64,000 nucleotides of DNA from Promethearchaeia archaeon (lineage in GTDB: Archaea; Asgardarchaeota; Lokiarchaeia; Sigyniarchaeales; SOKP01), in assembly GCA_029856145.1 (NCBI GenBank), contig JAHQWK010000011.1, positions 117,506 through 181,505 of the forward strand. The letters run 5' to 3'. Below the pieces are notes generated by a model. That model made no database searches, was not told the DNA's origin, and was given only the letters and a program-made list of their open reading frames with translations. Below are positions 41,490 through 51,730 of the stretch, one piece after another (positions within the stretch are counted from its first letter, which is position 1; each line of letters begins with the position of its first letter). A program made the translations under genes and the position numbers.

Positions 41490-41604
41490 GATTATAAGGT
41501 GTATCAAAATTTTAATTGATAATCATCTCTTTAATTGAAAAATAAGATTTGAATAGATTAAATAAGAAATTCTACTCCCGATTGTAGTTTAAATAGTAAA
41601 TAAA

Positions 41605-42318
41605 ATGTTAGAAAAAATCAGAACTTACGCAAAAATTACGAATTTATGGGCAATTGCTAGACGATATTTTGTAAATAACTTTTATGATGGGATGTTAACA
41701 GTTTTAGGAATTTTATTAGGTTTTTTTGTTATAGTGTTAAAGGGAGATCAACCGACGATTGATAGTCATCTTGTTATTTTAACCGGGGTGGGGAGTTCCA
41801 TATCAATGCTCATTTCAGGTTTAACTGGATCATATCTTTCAGAGAAGGCTGAACAAAAAAAAATTAAAGAAGAATTAAAAAAAGCAATGGTAATAGATGT
41901 TAGTGAGGAACAAGAAGAGATTGAAGGGGATTCTGATAATATTAAAGAGATTGAAAAAGCAATGTTGATTAAAATAAATCAGAATATAATTTCAAAAGCA
42001 CAAATCAGACGGAGAAAAGAGAAGAAAAAATTTAAAACCCTTCAAGAAAAAGCTGAGAAATTTTCAAGTGTAATTGTTTCTTGCATAAATGGAGGTTCTC
42101 CATTTTTAGGAGGGTTAATACCTTTAATTCCTTTTTTATGCGTACCATCTGCCAATTTATTAATTTTTATTATATCCTTTTTAATAATCCTTATTTGTGT
42201 AATTTTACTTGGAGTCTTTTTAGGAGTAGTTTCTAAAGAATCAATTATCAAAAATGTACTTCAGATGACATTTGCCTTTTTTATAACCATTTTAATTTCT
42301 ATCTTTTTATTAAGTTAA
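41605..42318 (+). CDS. VIT1/CCC1-family membrane transporter (copy 2)
   Basis: NNFYDGMLTVLGILLGFFVIV...LISGLTGSYLSEKAE; paralogue of 40833..41489. Confidence 0.7.
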   Translation: MLEKIRTYAKITNLWAIARRYFVNNFYDGMLTVLGILLGFFVIVLKGDQPTIDSHLVILTGVGSSISMLISGLTGSYLSEKAEQKKIKEELKKAMVIDVSEEQEEIEGDSDNIKEIEKAMLIKINQNIISKAQIRRRKEKKKFKTLQEKAEKFSSVIVSCINGGSPFLGGLIPLIPFLCVPSANLLIFIISFLIILICVILLGVFLGVVSKESIIKNVLQMTFAFFITILISIFLLS

Positions 42319-42383
42319 ATTATTATCATAAATTTTAATTTTTGATTTTCATTTTACACATTAGCTAGATTACATACTATAGG

Positions 42384-43187
42384 ATGAATGGAAAATTGAA
42401 GACTTGTGGAGTAGACATTGGATCATTAGAAACAAAAGTAGTATTGCTTGACGATAAGAATATTATGGGCTATCGGGTAGGGCGATCTACCTTTGATTTT
42501 AAACGTGTTGGGAATAATCTATTTAATGAGCTATTAGAACAATGTAACCTAAAAAAGAGTGATGTTTATGTAATGTCAACTGGTTATGGCAGAAATACTG
42601 TATCTTTTGCTGATGACCGCATTACAGAAATCACAGCGCATGCTCGTGGAGTGCAATTTTTCTTCCCAGAAGCTCAATCTGTAATTGATATAGGAGGCCA
42701 AGATAGTAAAGCAATTGTAATATCCAAGAAAACTGGTAGTGTTATTGATTTCCAGATGAATGATAAGTGCGCCGCTGGAACAGGTCGTTTTATAGAAGTA
42801 ATGGCAGGAGCTCTTGAAGTTCCGATCCAGCAAATTGGAGATTTAGCACTTAAATCTAATAATCCAGCATCAATTAGTTCGACCTGTACTGTTTTTGCTG
42901 AATCTGAAGTTATATCTCTTTTTGCAAAAGGAACTAAAAAAGAAGATATCGCTGCGGGAATTCATAAATCAATCGCAAAGCGGGTTGCAGGGATGGCTAA
43001 ACGTATCGGAGTTGCACCTCTTTTAGTTTTTTGTGGCGGAGTTGCTAAAAATATAGGAGTTAAGAAATTTTTAGAACAAGAGTTAGGGTTTGAGATTGTC
43101 ATACCAGTGCTTAATGGAGAAAGTAAGGCCCAACTAACTGGAGCAATTGGTGCAGCTTTGATTGCTCAAAACCAAAATAACAGCTAA
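42384..43187 (+). CDS. 2-hydroxyacyl-CoA dehydratase activator (BadF/BcrA/HgdC ATPase family)
   Basis: GVDIGSLETKVVL, VIDIGGQDSKAI, NDKCAAGTGRFIEVMA, FCGGVAKN. Confidence 0.92.
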   Translation: MNGKLKTCGVDIGSLETKVVLLDDKNIMGYRVGRSTFDFKRVGNNLFNELLEQCNLKKSDVYVMSTGYGRNTVSFADDRITEITAHARGVQFFFPEAQSVIDIGGQDSKAIVISKKTGSVIDFQMNDKCAAGTGRFIEVMAGALEVPIQQIGDLALKSNNPASISSTCTVFAESEVISLFAKGTKKEDIAAGIHKSIAKRVAGMAKRIGVAPLLVFCGGVAKNIGVKKFLEQELGFEIVIPVLNGESKAQLTGAIGAALIAQNQNNS

Positions 43188-43294
43188 ATTCTTTTACTAG
43201 TTTATTTGTAATTTTATGTTTTGGTTTATTATAATAAATTTTATGAATAATTAACTCTTTTTTGATTAATAATTCAAAGTTATAAAAAATTATA

Positions 43295-44431
43295 ATGGAT
43301 AATTTAGAGCTTTTATCTGATTACGCAACATTTTTAAGAGAAAAAAAGCAAGAAGGAAAAAGAATTATTGCATTTATTTCTCATGATAATATACCTGAAG
43401 AGTTGTTAGATGCTGCTGGTTTCATTCCTTTAAGGTTAATCTTTGCGGGAAATGATGATTTAATGGATGCTAGCCATGATTATTTACCTCCTTCCACTTG
43501 TGCATTTGCTCAGTCTTGTATTGGATTCTTTTCGATAAAACCTAGGCAATATGAATTTTTAGATTTAATTGATTATTTCATCATTTCAAATCATTGTGTT
43601 TCAGATATTTGTGCCTCTGAAATAATTTCTAAATATTTTAATATACCTTCTTTGAAATTCTATATCTCATATACTAAAAATAAGAATAGTTTGAAATATT
43701 TCAAATTGGAATTAATGGAGTTGAAAAAACAATTAGAAATAATCAATGGAAACAAAATTAAGGATGAGGTTTTTATACAGAGTATTAAAAATTATAATTC
43801 CTTTAAGAAAAAGTTATTAGATTTTAGTTTTTTAAATATTAAAGGTACAGAAAAGCTAAAAATCATTCAAAGTGCTATGCTATATGGACCTTTATTTCTT
43901 CCCAAATTAGAGTCATATATTCAAAAGCATAAGGAGAATCAAATTCAAAAACTTACTGATTTAAAGGATATTTTAATAACAGGAGGATCTATCTTTATTA
44001 ATGATTATCTAATTGATTTAATAGAAGAAGGGGGAGGAAATATTGTTTTTTTTGATTCCTGGATTGGAAATAACTATTATTCCCAAATTTTTGAAGATAA
44101 TATTATAGATTCAATAGGAAACCCGTATGATTTATTAGTTCACCGCTTTAAAAATAATAAATTTGGAGATCATTCAGTTCCTAACTTTCTAGAAAATAAA
44201 ATATCTCAGATTGAGAAAATCTATCAAGATCATCTAAAGAAAACAGGAAGAAAGTTAGGGATCATAAATCATATTATAAAATTCTGTGATCACATCTCAA
44301 TTATGTCTTCACATTTTAAAAATGGATTACAAGAAAAAGGGATTCAAGTTTTAAATTTAGAAAGAGATTATTCAAGAGCTATTCGTGGTCAGCTTACTAC
44401 TAGGATAGAAGCATTTTTGGAGATGATTTAA
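43295..44431 (+). CDS. 2-hydroxyacyl-CoA dehydratase D-component-like subunit (HgdB family)
   Basis: IPEELLDAAGFIPLRL, STCAFAQSCIGFF, HCVSDIC. Confidence 0.8.
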   Translation: MDNLELLSDYATFLREKKQEGKRIIAFISHDNIPEELLDAAGFIPLRLIFAGNDDLMDASHDYLPPSTCAFAQSCIGFFSIKPRQYEFLDLIDYFIISNHCVSDICASEIISKYFNIPSLKFYISYTKNKNSLKYFKLELMELKKQLEIINGNKIKDEVFIQSIKNYNSFKKKLLDFSFLNIKGTEKLKIIQSAMLYGPLFLPKLESYIQKHKENQIQKLTDLKDILITGGSIFINDYLIDLIEEGGGNIVFFDSWIGNNYYSQIFEDNIIDSIGNPYDLLVHRFKNNKFGDHSVPNFLENKISQIEKIYQDHLKKTGRKLGIINHIIKFCDHISIMSSHFKNGLQEKGIQVLNLERDYSRAIRGQLTTRIEAFLEMI

Positions 44432-44434
44432 AGC

Positions 44435-45805
44435 GTGAGTCTTATAGCTGATGAGATTGTTAGATTTAGTTCCGTGCTGAGAATTTCGTATAATCTTTTA
44501 ACAGGTAGAGATTATTTAAAAAGAAAGAAATTTCGAGAGAAAAAGAAATTAATTTCAGTAGCATTACCATTTTCTGATTTAGTTTATGGATTTCCTGATT
44601 TAGTTCCTGTATTTCCAATTAGAACACATGCTTTTAAAATACATAGATATCTAACATATTTAGGTTCTACAGCTAGCATATTCGGTTGGGAAAACGTTTC
44701 TAAATTCTTGGGTTTTGTAAAAAACCTTGGTATTGGAGATGTTAGCAAAATTATTGATGAAATAATTGATAGTGTAATAGATACGGTAAATGATAAATAT
44801 AATGAAATGTATGATCTTGGAATCGAAAGTGGTGTTCCAACTGATTTTTGTTATGGAATAAAATCTCTCTATGGAATGCATGTTTCAAAAGGAAAGAATT
44901 ATGATGCTAATTTAAATTATACCATTCGATGTAGTGCTTGGAATAAATATTTAGAATCCTTAAAAACAATTGAAAATCCTGCAAAACAAATTTGGATTGA
45001 TATTCCTCCAAGAAATATTGGAAATGCGATAGAATTATTGACAGAGAATCTTTATGATGGTATTAGAGAATTAGAAAAGATAAGTGGGAATAGTTATGAT
45101 GAAAACATTCTACGGAATCATTTTCATGTTGCTAATGATATAAGAAACTATTATAAAACTATTCTTTATGATATAAGTTTATCCGAATTTTATCCTTGTA
45201 ATCCTGCTACATTTAGTGAAATATTAGTGATACTAAACAATAGTTTTCAGGATTATAATTCTAATGCAAATCGATATCGGGATAATATGGCATCATTAGT
45301 AAAGGAAATGAAAGAGAGAATTAGAAATAAAATTGGTATGGATGTTAGTAATATGCCTCGAATTTTAATTACTCCAATGTTTGGTGGATGGGAGCCAAAA
45401 ACTCATGAAATAATTTATGAATTAGGAGGCCGGGCATTATATGCTGATTGGGATATTTTATTACTTTTAGATGATATTCCTATTACTAAAATTTCTGATC
45501 CCGTCGAAGCCTATGCTCATTATTTAATGAATGCGACAACGAATGGGATTGGATGTGATAATAATGCTCTGACAGATTCATATTTGAGGATAGCAAAAAA
45601 GCTTAATGTGGATGGCTTAATTTTCTTTGAGCTTTACGGTTGCCATTCAATATCGAATTGTTTTACAATGCTCAAAGAAAAGATCCGTCGAGAACTAGAA
45701 ATCCCAAGCATTTCTCTTACTTTTAATAAAATAGGTGAAAATATTGAGCAAGTAAAGACTAGATTAGGTGCATTTATGGAAATGAATTTAAGTAGAAATT
45801 TATGA
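44435..45805 (+). CDS. 2-hydroxyacyl-CoA dehydratase-like protein (paralogue 1)
   Basis: GTG start; FYPCNPATFSEIL, PRILITPMFGGWEP, GCHSISN, SISLTFNKIGENIEQVKTRLGAFMEM. Confidence 0.7.
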   Translation: MSLIADEIVRFSSVLRISYNLLTGRDYLKRKKFREKKKLISVALPFSDLVYGFPDLVPVFPIRTHAFKIHRYLTYLGSTASIFGWENVSKFLGFVKNLGIGDVSKIIDEIIDSVIDTVNDKYNEMYDLGIESGVPTDFCYGIKSLYGMHVSKGKNYDANLNYTIRCSAWNKYLESLKTIENPAKQIWIDIPPRNIGNAIELLTENLYDGIRELEKISGNSYDENILRNHFHVANDIRNYYKTILYDISLSEFYPCNPATFSEILVILNNSFQDYNSNANRYRDNMASLVKEMKERIRNKIGMDVSNMPRILITPMFGGWEPKTHEIIYELGGRALYADWDILLLLDDIPITKISDPVEAYAHYLMNATTNGIGCDNNALTDSYLRIAKKLNVDGLIFFELYGCHSISNCFTMLKEKIRRELEIPSISLTFNKIGENIEQVKTRLGAFMEMNLSRNL

Positions 45806-45961
45806 AAAGATCTTAATTTCTTACTAAAAATATATAACTTAATAATTTTTTAATAATAATTTCTTTCAATGTTACAAGAGATTTATTACCTCAGCAAGGA
45901 TGAGATCCGAATCTGAATCTTTAATTGATAGATTGTTTGGTGATATATTCTTTTAATTATA

Positions 45962-46372
45962 ATGAAAAATAGTGCGGAAAAAATGGAAAGTAAAGAACCT
46001 AAAAAGCTCAAATGCAATAATCTATTTGCCTATGGTACATTACAACATGGACAAAGTCGGAATTATATTCTTAGAGGTCTAAAGTATGAAAAAGCCACCT
46101 TATTCAACTATAGAAAAGCGAAACCTCCTTCTCTGGACTTTCCATTTATTATTCGTGATGATTCATCTAAAGTTCAAGGTGAAATATATTTTGATTTGGG
46201 ACAATCCCTTATTAATTATATCGATATAATAGAAGGAGAAGGGGAATTATATTACAGAATTCTAGTGAATGTCAAGTTAGATAATGGAATAGATTTAGAC
46301 GCTTATACATATTGCCCTTCTGATATTTTAATTAAAAATTACTTAGACAATTTGGATGATATTAATGGTTGA
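45962..46372 (+). CDS. Gamma-glutamylcyclotransferase-like (AIG2/GGCT) protein
   Basis: NNLFAYGTLQHGQSRNYILRG, VQGEIYFDL, IDIIEGEGELYYR. Confidence 0.8.
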   Translation: MKNSAEKMESKEPKKLKCNNLFAYGTLQHGQSRNYILRGLKYEKATLFNYRKAKPPSLDFPFIIRDDSSKVQGEIYFDLGQSLINYIDIIEGEGELYYRILVNVKLDNGIDLDAYTYCPSDILIKNYLDNLDDING

Positions 46373-47102
46373 AAAAAATTCTTCTGATAATGATAAACTT
46401 AAGCAAATCCTTATAATCGACAATTATTCTCGAGGTTTTCCAACAGATAGAATAACACGAATAGAATCAATTATAAGAGATTGTCTAACAGAAGTAGAGT
46501 TTAAAACAATCCATTTTACTCAATTTAAATCAGAATTGACAGAAAATTATATAGGAATAATACTTTCGGGGTCTGAATTGAATGTTTCTAGTTTTTACTA
46601 TAATGAAAGAATAAAAAAGAAATTTAAACCCCAATTAGAATTAATTCAACAAAAAATTCAGACACCAATCCTTGCATTGTGCTTTGGATTTCATTTAGTA
46701 GCGTATGCTTATGGGGCTCAAATAGGTAGAATGAGAATACTCGGTTTAGGAGGAAGGATTATTTTTATCTTAATTAAAGAAAAAGATGAGCTAATTACTC
46801 AAAAAAATATTCCGGTAAACGCCCATCACCTTGATTTTGTATCTCCTAATGATTATAAAATTCAAAAAAATTTCAAGATTCTCAGTACTTCCAGAACAAT
46901 GGGCTACAATATTGTTCAATATATACGACACATTAAAAAACCAATTTTTGCACTTCAATTTCATCCTGAAACTCATAATCCTTACTATTTTCATCCAAGT
47001 TTGTTTGATGAACGAATTGCTAACAAGACTAGAATAATCGGACAAGAGATCATTGAAAATTTCATATGGTTGTGTTTGCATAAAAGAAATAATTTAGAAT
47101 AA
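46356..47102 (+). CDS. Class I glutamine amidotransferase
   Basis: PILALCFGFHLVAYAYGAQI catalytic Cys motif, FALQFHPETH. Confidence 0.85.
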   Translation: MILMVEKNSSDNDKLKQILIIDNYSRGFPTDRITRIESIIRDCLTEVEFKTIHFTQFKSELTENYIGIILSGSELNVSSFYYNERIKKKFKPQLELIQQKIQTPILALCFGFHLVAYAYGAQIGRMRILGLGGRIIFILIKEKDELITQKNIPVNAHHLDFVSPNDYKIQKNFKILSTSRTMGYNIVQYIRHIKKPIFALQFHPETHNPYYFHPSLFDERIANKTRIIGQEIIENFIWLCLHKRNNLE

Positions 47103-47165
47103 ATTTTCACTGTGAATTTTTTTTAATTCTCAAAATTCTTAAATTTTTTTCTACATTTGGTTTCT

Positions 47166-47651
47166 TTATTCTTCCTTTTCTTTTAAAAAGACCATCTTTC
47201 TTCCTGAATGAGCCACATCAAAGTAATTCTTATAATTTTCGATTTCTTCATGAATTTCTGCTAATTCTTCATTTTCCAACATTTTATTGAAAATATTTTG
47301 AAGGGATATGTATAGTTCAGGAATAAAAGTATTAATTTGAGATAATTGATAAGCTAATTCTTTAATAGAAGAAAAATCTAATCTTAAATCAATTTCTTTT
47401 TTTTTAATTTGTCCAATTATTTTTTTCTCAAGTTTTCTTCTAGAAATATTACTCCAAGTTAATTCATAGAAGAAATAGTTTACACTTTGCACAGACTCTG
47501 TTAAAAGTGCCATTCCTGTAGCAATTGCAATACTACCAGTAATAAGATATGCTGTCAGAGTCCCGAGTACTAATGTTAATGATCTATAAATGAGACTTTT
47601 AATTAGACTTTCCTTCCATTCTATTTTACGCGATTTCATTTTGGTTTTCAC
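47166..47651 (-). CDS. DUF2061-like membrane protein
   Basis: SLIYRSLTLVLGTLTAYLITGSIAIATGMALLTESVQSVNYFFYELTW. Confidence 0.6.
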   Translation of the reverse strand: MKTKMKSRKIEWKESLIKSLIYRSLTLVLGTLTAYLITGSIAIATGMALLTESVQSVNYFFYELTWSNISRRKLEKKIIGQIKKKEIDLRLDFSSIKELAYQLSQINTFIPELYISLQNIFNKMLENEELAEIHEEIENYKNYFDVAHSGRKMVFLKEKEE

Positions 47652-48073
47652 TTAAAATGATAATTTAAATTTAAGTTTATATTCTCAATATTCTCCTTCA
47701 ATTAGTATGAGCAAATTATTTAATTATAGCAAGATAGAGCAAATCTTTTTTAAATGAAATAATCTCAAATTTATTAGCTACCTTTTTGAAGGACATTTTA
47801 CTGAATTATATCAATAAGAATATTTAAATCTTGGTCTCGTTTAAATAAGTTCGGCTTCAAATTTTTATTTTATCGAATTCTATATTTTCTATAAATATTT
47901 TAAATAATTTGAGCTCTATCAGTATTGGAAATTGAAAAAAAGAAAAAGACATAATAATTTATGATGATGAATTATGAATGGTTATAAAATCTTTAAAAAT
48001 AATATTAGAATAATAGATTATATTATAAAAGAGTAATAATGATTCTTTTACCCATTTTGGAGATAATATAAAA

Positions 48074-49429
48074 ATGAGTATATATGCCGATGATATTGCT
48101 AACTTTACGTCAGTCTTAAAAATTGCATACAATTTCTTAACGGGTAGAGATTATTTACAAAGGAAGAAATTAAAAGAAAGAAAGACTTTAATTTCTGTTG
48201 CTTCTGGATTCCCGGATTTGGTGTTTGCTGCGGACTCAATTCCTGTTTTTCCGATTCGCATGGAAAAATTTAAACTTAATTTATATTTGCTCGCGTTAAA
48301 TTCAGCAACAAGTCTATTCGGTTGGAATCTTACAACTAAATTATTAGGAATAGTAAGGCAAGTAGACTTTTTAAAAATAGTAGATAATGTTTTAAATGAT
48401 GTGATTAACTCGATCAATTCAAAATATAATTTATTATACGAACGAGCAATCAAAAAAAATGTGTCACCAGATTTTTGCTTTGGGATTAAATCTATTTATG
48501 GAATGCATGTTTCAGAAGCAAATAATTGTGATTGTACTTTAAATTTCACTTTACGATGTAATAAATATAATCAATATCTTAAATCTTTAAGAGCAATAAT
48601 ACCAAATCAAGTTTGGGTAGACATTCCCCCAATTGATAAAGAAAATAAAGAAAAAACCTTAGAAATTATGGTTAATAATGTCCAAAAAGCTATTTCAGAA
48701 ATTGAAAATATAACAGGAAATATTGTAACAGATAATAGCTTAAATAAGCAATTTCGAATAGGGAATCAAGTAAAAAGATATTACAAATCAATTATTTATG
48801 ATATTAGCACTTCAGATTTCTATCCTTGTAATCCTGCTACATTTGCAGAAATCTTAGCTTTATTGACGATCTCTTTCCAAGATTATAATTCCAATGCCCA
48901 GAGATACTTGGAAAATATTAGCCAATTAGTAAAAGAAATGAGAGATCGTATAGATCGGGGTATTGGGATGGATGTATCCAATATGCCAAGAATATTATTA
49001 ACTCCAATATTCAATGGTTGGGAACCAGAAAGCCAAGAAATTATATATCAATTAGGAGGTAAAGTAATTTATTCAGATTGGGACATATTAGGTTTATTAG
49101 AAGAAATTCCAGTTTCAAAAGACTCTAATCCAGTTGAGGAGTATGCCCGATTCCTCTTAAATGCCTCAAATAAAGGCTTATTATGTTTAAATAATTGTGA
49201 CGCATTAATCAAATCTTACCAAAAATATATTAAAAGAACGAGAATCGATGGTATTATTATTAATGAACTTGCAAATTGTCATCTAGATTCTAATTGTTAT
49301 GATTTACTAAAAAATAAATTTAGAACTAATCTTAGAATACCATCAATTAGTATTAAATTTAAGAAGATTGGTGAGAATATAGAAAATCTTAAGGCTAAAT
49401 TAGGACCTTTTATGGAGTTATTTAGTTAA
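48074..49429 (+). CDS. 2-hydroxyacyl-CoA dehydratase-like protein (paralogue 2)
   Basis: Full-length paralogue of 44435..45805 (FYPCNPATFAEIL, GMDVSNMPRILLTPIFNGWEP). Confidence 0.7.
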   Translation: MSIYADDIANFTSVLKIAYNFLTGRDYLQRKKLKERKTLISVASGFPDLVFAADSIPVFPIRMEKFKLNLYLLALNSATSLFGWNLTTKLLGIVRQVDFLKIVDNVLNDVINSINSKYNLLYERAIKKNVSPDFCFGIKSIYGMHVSEANNCDCTLNFTLRCNKYNQYLKSLRAIIPNQVWVDIPPIDKENKEKTLEIMVNNVQKAISEIENITGNIVTDNSLNKQFRIGNQVKRYYKSIIYDISTSDFYPCNPATFAEILALLTISFQDYNSNAQRYLENISQLVKEMRDRIDRGIGMDVSNMPRILLTPIFNGWEPESQEIIYQLGGKVIYSDWDILGLLEEIPVSKDSNPVEEYARFLLNASNKGLLCLNNCDALIKSYQKYIKRTRIDGIIINELANCHLDSNCYDLLKNKFRTNLRIPSISIKFKKIGENIENLKAKLGPFMELFS

Positions 49430-49441
49430 ATTAAAAGAGAA

Positions 49442-50011
49442 TTATGTACCGAAAAAGTCAGATGGTTTTAGCAGGTGCTGATCTTCTTTCTCCTTTTTTG
49501 CCTTTTCATGGGGATCTACCCATTCTGATTCACCTTTAGATGCTGGTGCGCTTGCTCCTCCTGGAGTTTTTAATCCTTGTGGCTTTAAATTAATATCGGC
49601 AGAAATAGATTCTGGTTGTTGTCCCACTGCCACTGGTGCGGCTTGTACGTAAGTAACACCTCCTGCTTTCAAGAATTTTAATTCACTTAAAACCTTTTCA
49701 AGATTCATTGATTGAACACTTTTATTCATTGTATCCATTATTTCCTTTAGGGATTTTGATGTTTCTCTTAATCCTTTTGGATTTATTCCTGTAAGTAATG
49801 AATCTAAATTGGCACTTATGTTATCATTTAATTCTTTTAACGATCCCAACACTGTATTCCAATGTTTATTCATTTGAGATTCAATGGCACTAATCATTTT
49901 AATTGTTTCATTCATGAAATTGACGTGAGCTTCGTATCGTTCCTCGTCCTTTGCACGTAAATCTGATATAAGCATTATTAACTTCCGTAATGCTTCTTTC
50001 TCTTCACTCAT
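49442..50011 (-). CDS. Hypothetical coiled-coil protein
   Basis: 189 aa helical N-terminus, low-complexity C-terminus. Confidence 0.55.
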   Translation of the reverse strand: MSEEKEALRKLIMLISDLRAKDEERYEAHVNFMNETIKMISAIESQMNKHWNTVLGSLKELNDNISANLDSLLTGINPKGLRETSKSLKEIMDTMNKSVQSMNLEKVLSELKFLKAGGVTYVQAAPVAVGQQPESISADINLKPQGLKTPGGASAPASKGESEWVDPHEKAKKEKEDQHLLKPSDFFGT

Positions 50012-50174
50012 TAAATATCAACTCAAATCTTTATCTAATTTTAAATATAATTTATCTATAATTTTATTTTTTCTATTATATTTATGATTATAAAGAAATT
50101 TATATGTATCTTTTCCATTAATAAACAGATTCATAATAAAATCATTAACTAATAAAAATAAGTTAGATATTAAA

Positions 50175-51662
50175 ATGTCAATAAAAAAAATACAATGGGT
50201 AAGAAATCCAAAAATTCTTGAAATTAATACCGTTCCATGGCTTCACTCATTATCAGAAATTTATAATATCCCAATAAATTTGAAGAATATTCCCGAACAA
50301 GTATTTAACCAAGAGATTAGATTATTTGACGCAGTATGGTTAATGGGCGTTTGGGAAAGAAGTCCTTCTAGTAAAAATATAGCTCTTGAACATCCTGATC
50401 TATTAAAAGAGTATCATAAGGCTTTACATGATTTTAGGGATGAAGATGTTATAGGTTCACCTTATGCTGTATATTATTATCATGTTGACAAAAATATTGG
50501 GGGAATAGATGGCTTAAAGGAAGCCCGGGAGAAATTAGCTGAACGAGATATTCAATTAATATTAGATTACGTCCCTAATCATGTTTCTATCGATTCTTTA
50601 TGGACATTTGAATCAGATCTATTTATTGAGGGAACGTTAGATGATTTAATGTCTCATCCATATGATTATTTCAGTATTGGTGAAAAAATATTTGCCTATG
50701 GTCGCGACCCCAATTTTCCATCTTGGACAGATACAATCCAAATTAATGCATTTTCAGAAGATGCCAGAAATAAAACAGTTAACACATTACTCAGTATTGC
50801 TGAACTTTGTGATGGAGTTCGATGTGATATGGCTATGTTGATGACTAACAAAGTTTTTAGTAAAACTTGGGGTGAAAAAGCGGGAGTCATTCCTGATAAA
50901 GAATTTTGGGAAGAAACCATTCCAGCTATTAAAGAAAAATATCCAGATTTTATTTTTATAGCAGAAGTATATTGGGGTATGGAATGGGAACTTCAACATC
51001 AAGGATTCGATTTCTGCTATGATAAAAGGTTATATGAAAGATTAGTCTATGAGAATGTTAATGCTATTAAAGATCATCTAAAAGCAGAATGGGCTTTTCA
51101 AAGTAAACTTGTTAGATTTATTGAAAATCACGATGAATTAAGAGCTATTGAGAAATTTGGGGAAGAAAAATCACGAGCAGCAGCGATTATAACAACAACT
51201 TTACCTGGAGTAAGATTAATACATGAAGGTCAAATTCATGGTTATAAAATAAAATTACCTGTCCAATTAGGAAGGCGACCTTTTGAAGAGAAAAATAGTC
51301 AAGTGTTAAATTTTTATCTAAGTTTATTAAATGCAATACCAAGTCAAGATTTTAAGACCCCTAACTGGTCACTCTGTGAAGTAGAACCAATTAATAATGA
51401 TGATGATTCATTTTCAAATATAATCTCTTATTTATGGTGGAAAGATAGTAATTATCGCCTCGTTGTTGTTAATTATAGTTCAAATTACTCAAAAGCTCAT
51501 GTAAAAATAAGTCCATTCCATTTTGACACCTATAAGTGGAGATTTACTGATTTACTTGATAATAAATCTTATACTTTTCATGGAGAGGATTTGTATAAGC
51601 ATGGATTATATATTGAATTAAATGCATGGAAAGGACATATTTTTGAAATTTCGAAGGAGTAA
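50175..51662 (+). CDS. Alpha-amylase family (GH13) protein
   Basis: LILDYVPNHVSID, DGVRCDMAML, FIAEVYW, RFIENHDELR correspond to GH13 regions I-IV. Confidence 0.88.
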   Translation: MSIKKIQWVRNPKILEINTVPWLHSLSEIYNIPINLKNIPEQVFNQEIRLFDAVWLMGVWERSPSSKNIALEHPDLLKEYHKALHDFRDEDVIGSPYAVYYYHVDKNIGGIDGLKEAREKLAERDIQLILDYVPNHVSIDSLWTFESDLFIEGTLDDLMSHPYDYFSIGEKIFAYGRDPNFPSWTDTIQINAFSEDARNKTVNTLLSIAELCDGVRCDMAMLMTNKVFSKTWGEKAGVIPDKEFWEETIPAIKEKYPDFIFIAEVYWGMEWELQHQGFDFCYDKRLYERLVYENVNAIKDHLKAEWAFQSKLVRFIENHDELRAIEKFGEEKSRAAAIITTTLPGVRLIHEGQIHGYKIKLPVQLGRRPFEEKNSQVLNFYLSLLNAIPSQDFKTPNWSLCEVEPINNDDDSFSNIISYLWWKDSNYRLVVVNYSSNYSKAHVKISPFHFDTYKWRFTDLLDNKSYTFHGEDLYKHGLYIELNAWKGHIFEISKE

Positions 51663-51730
51663 TATATTGAAAATTTATTTAGAGAAAAATAAATTATATT
51701 ACCAAAAGAATCAAAAAGAGATTTTGAAAT

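Noticed and set aside
45890-45955. Possible box C/D-like sRNA (GATGAGA ... CTGA)
   Set aside because: Boxes are imperfect and spacing is poor; cannot be supported by eye in AT-rich sequence.
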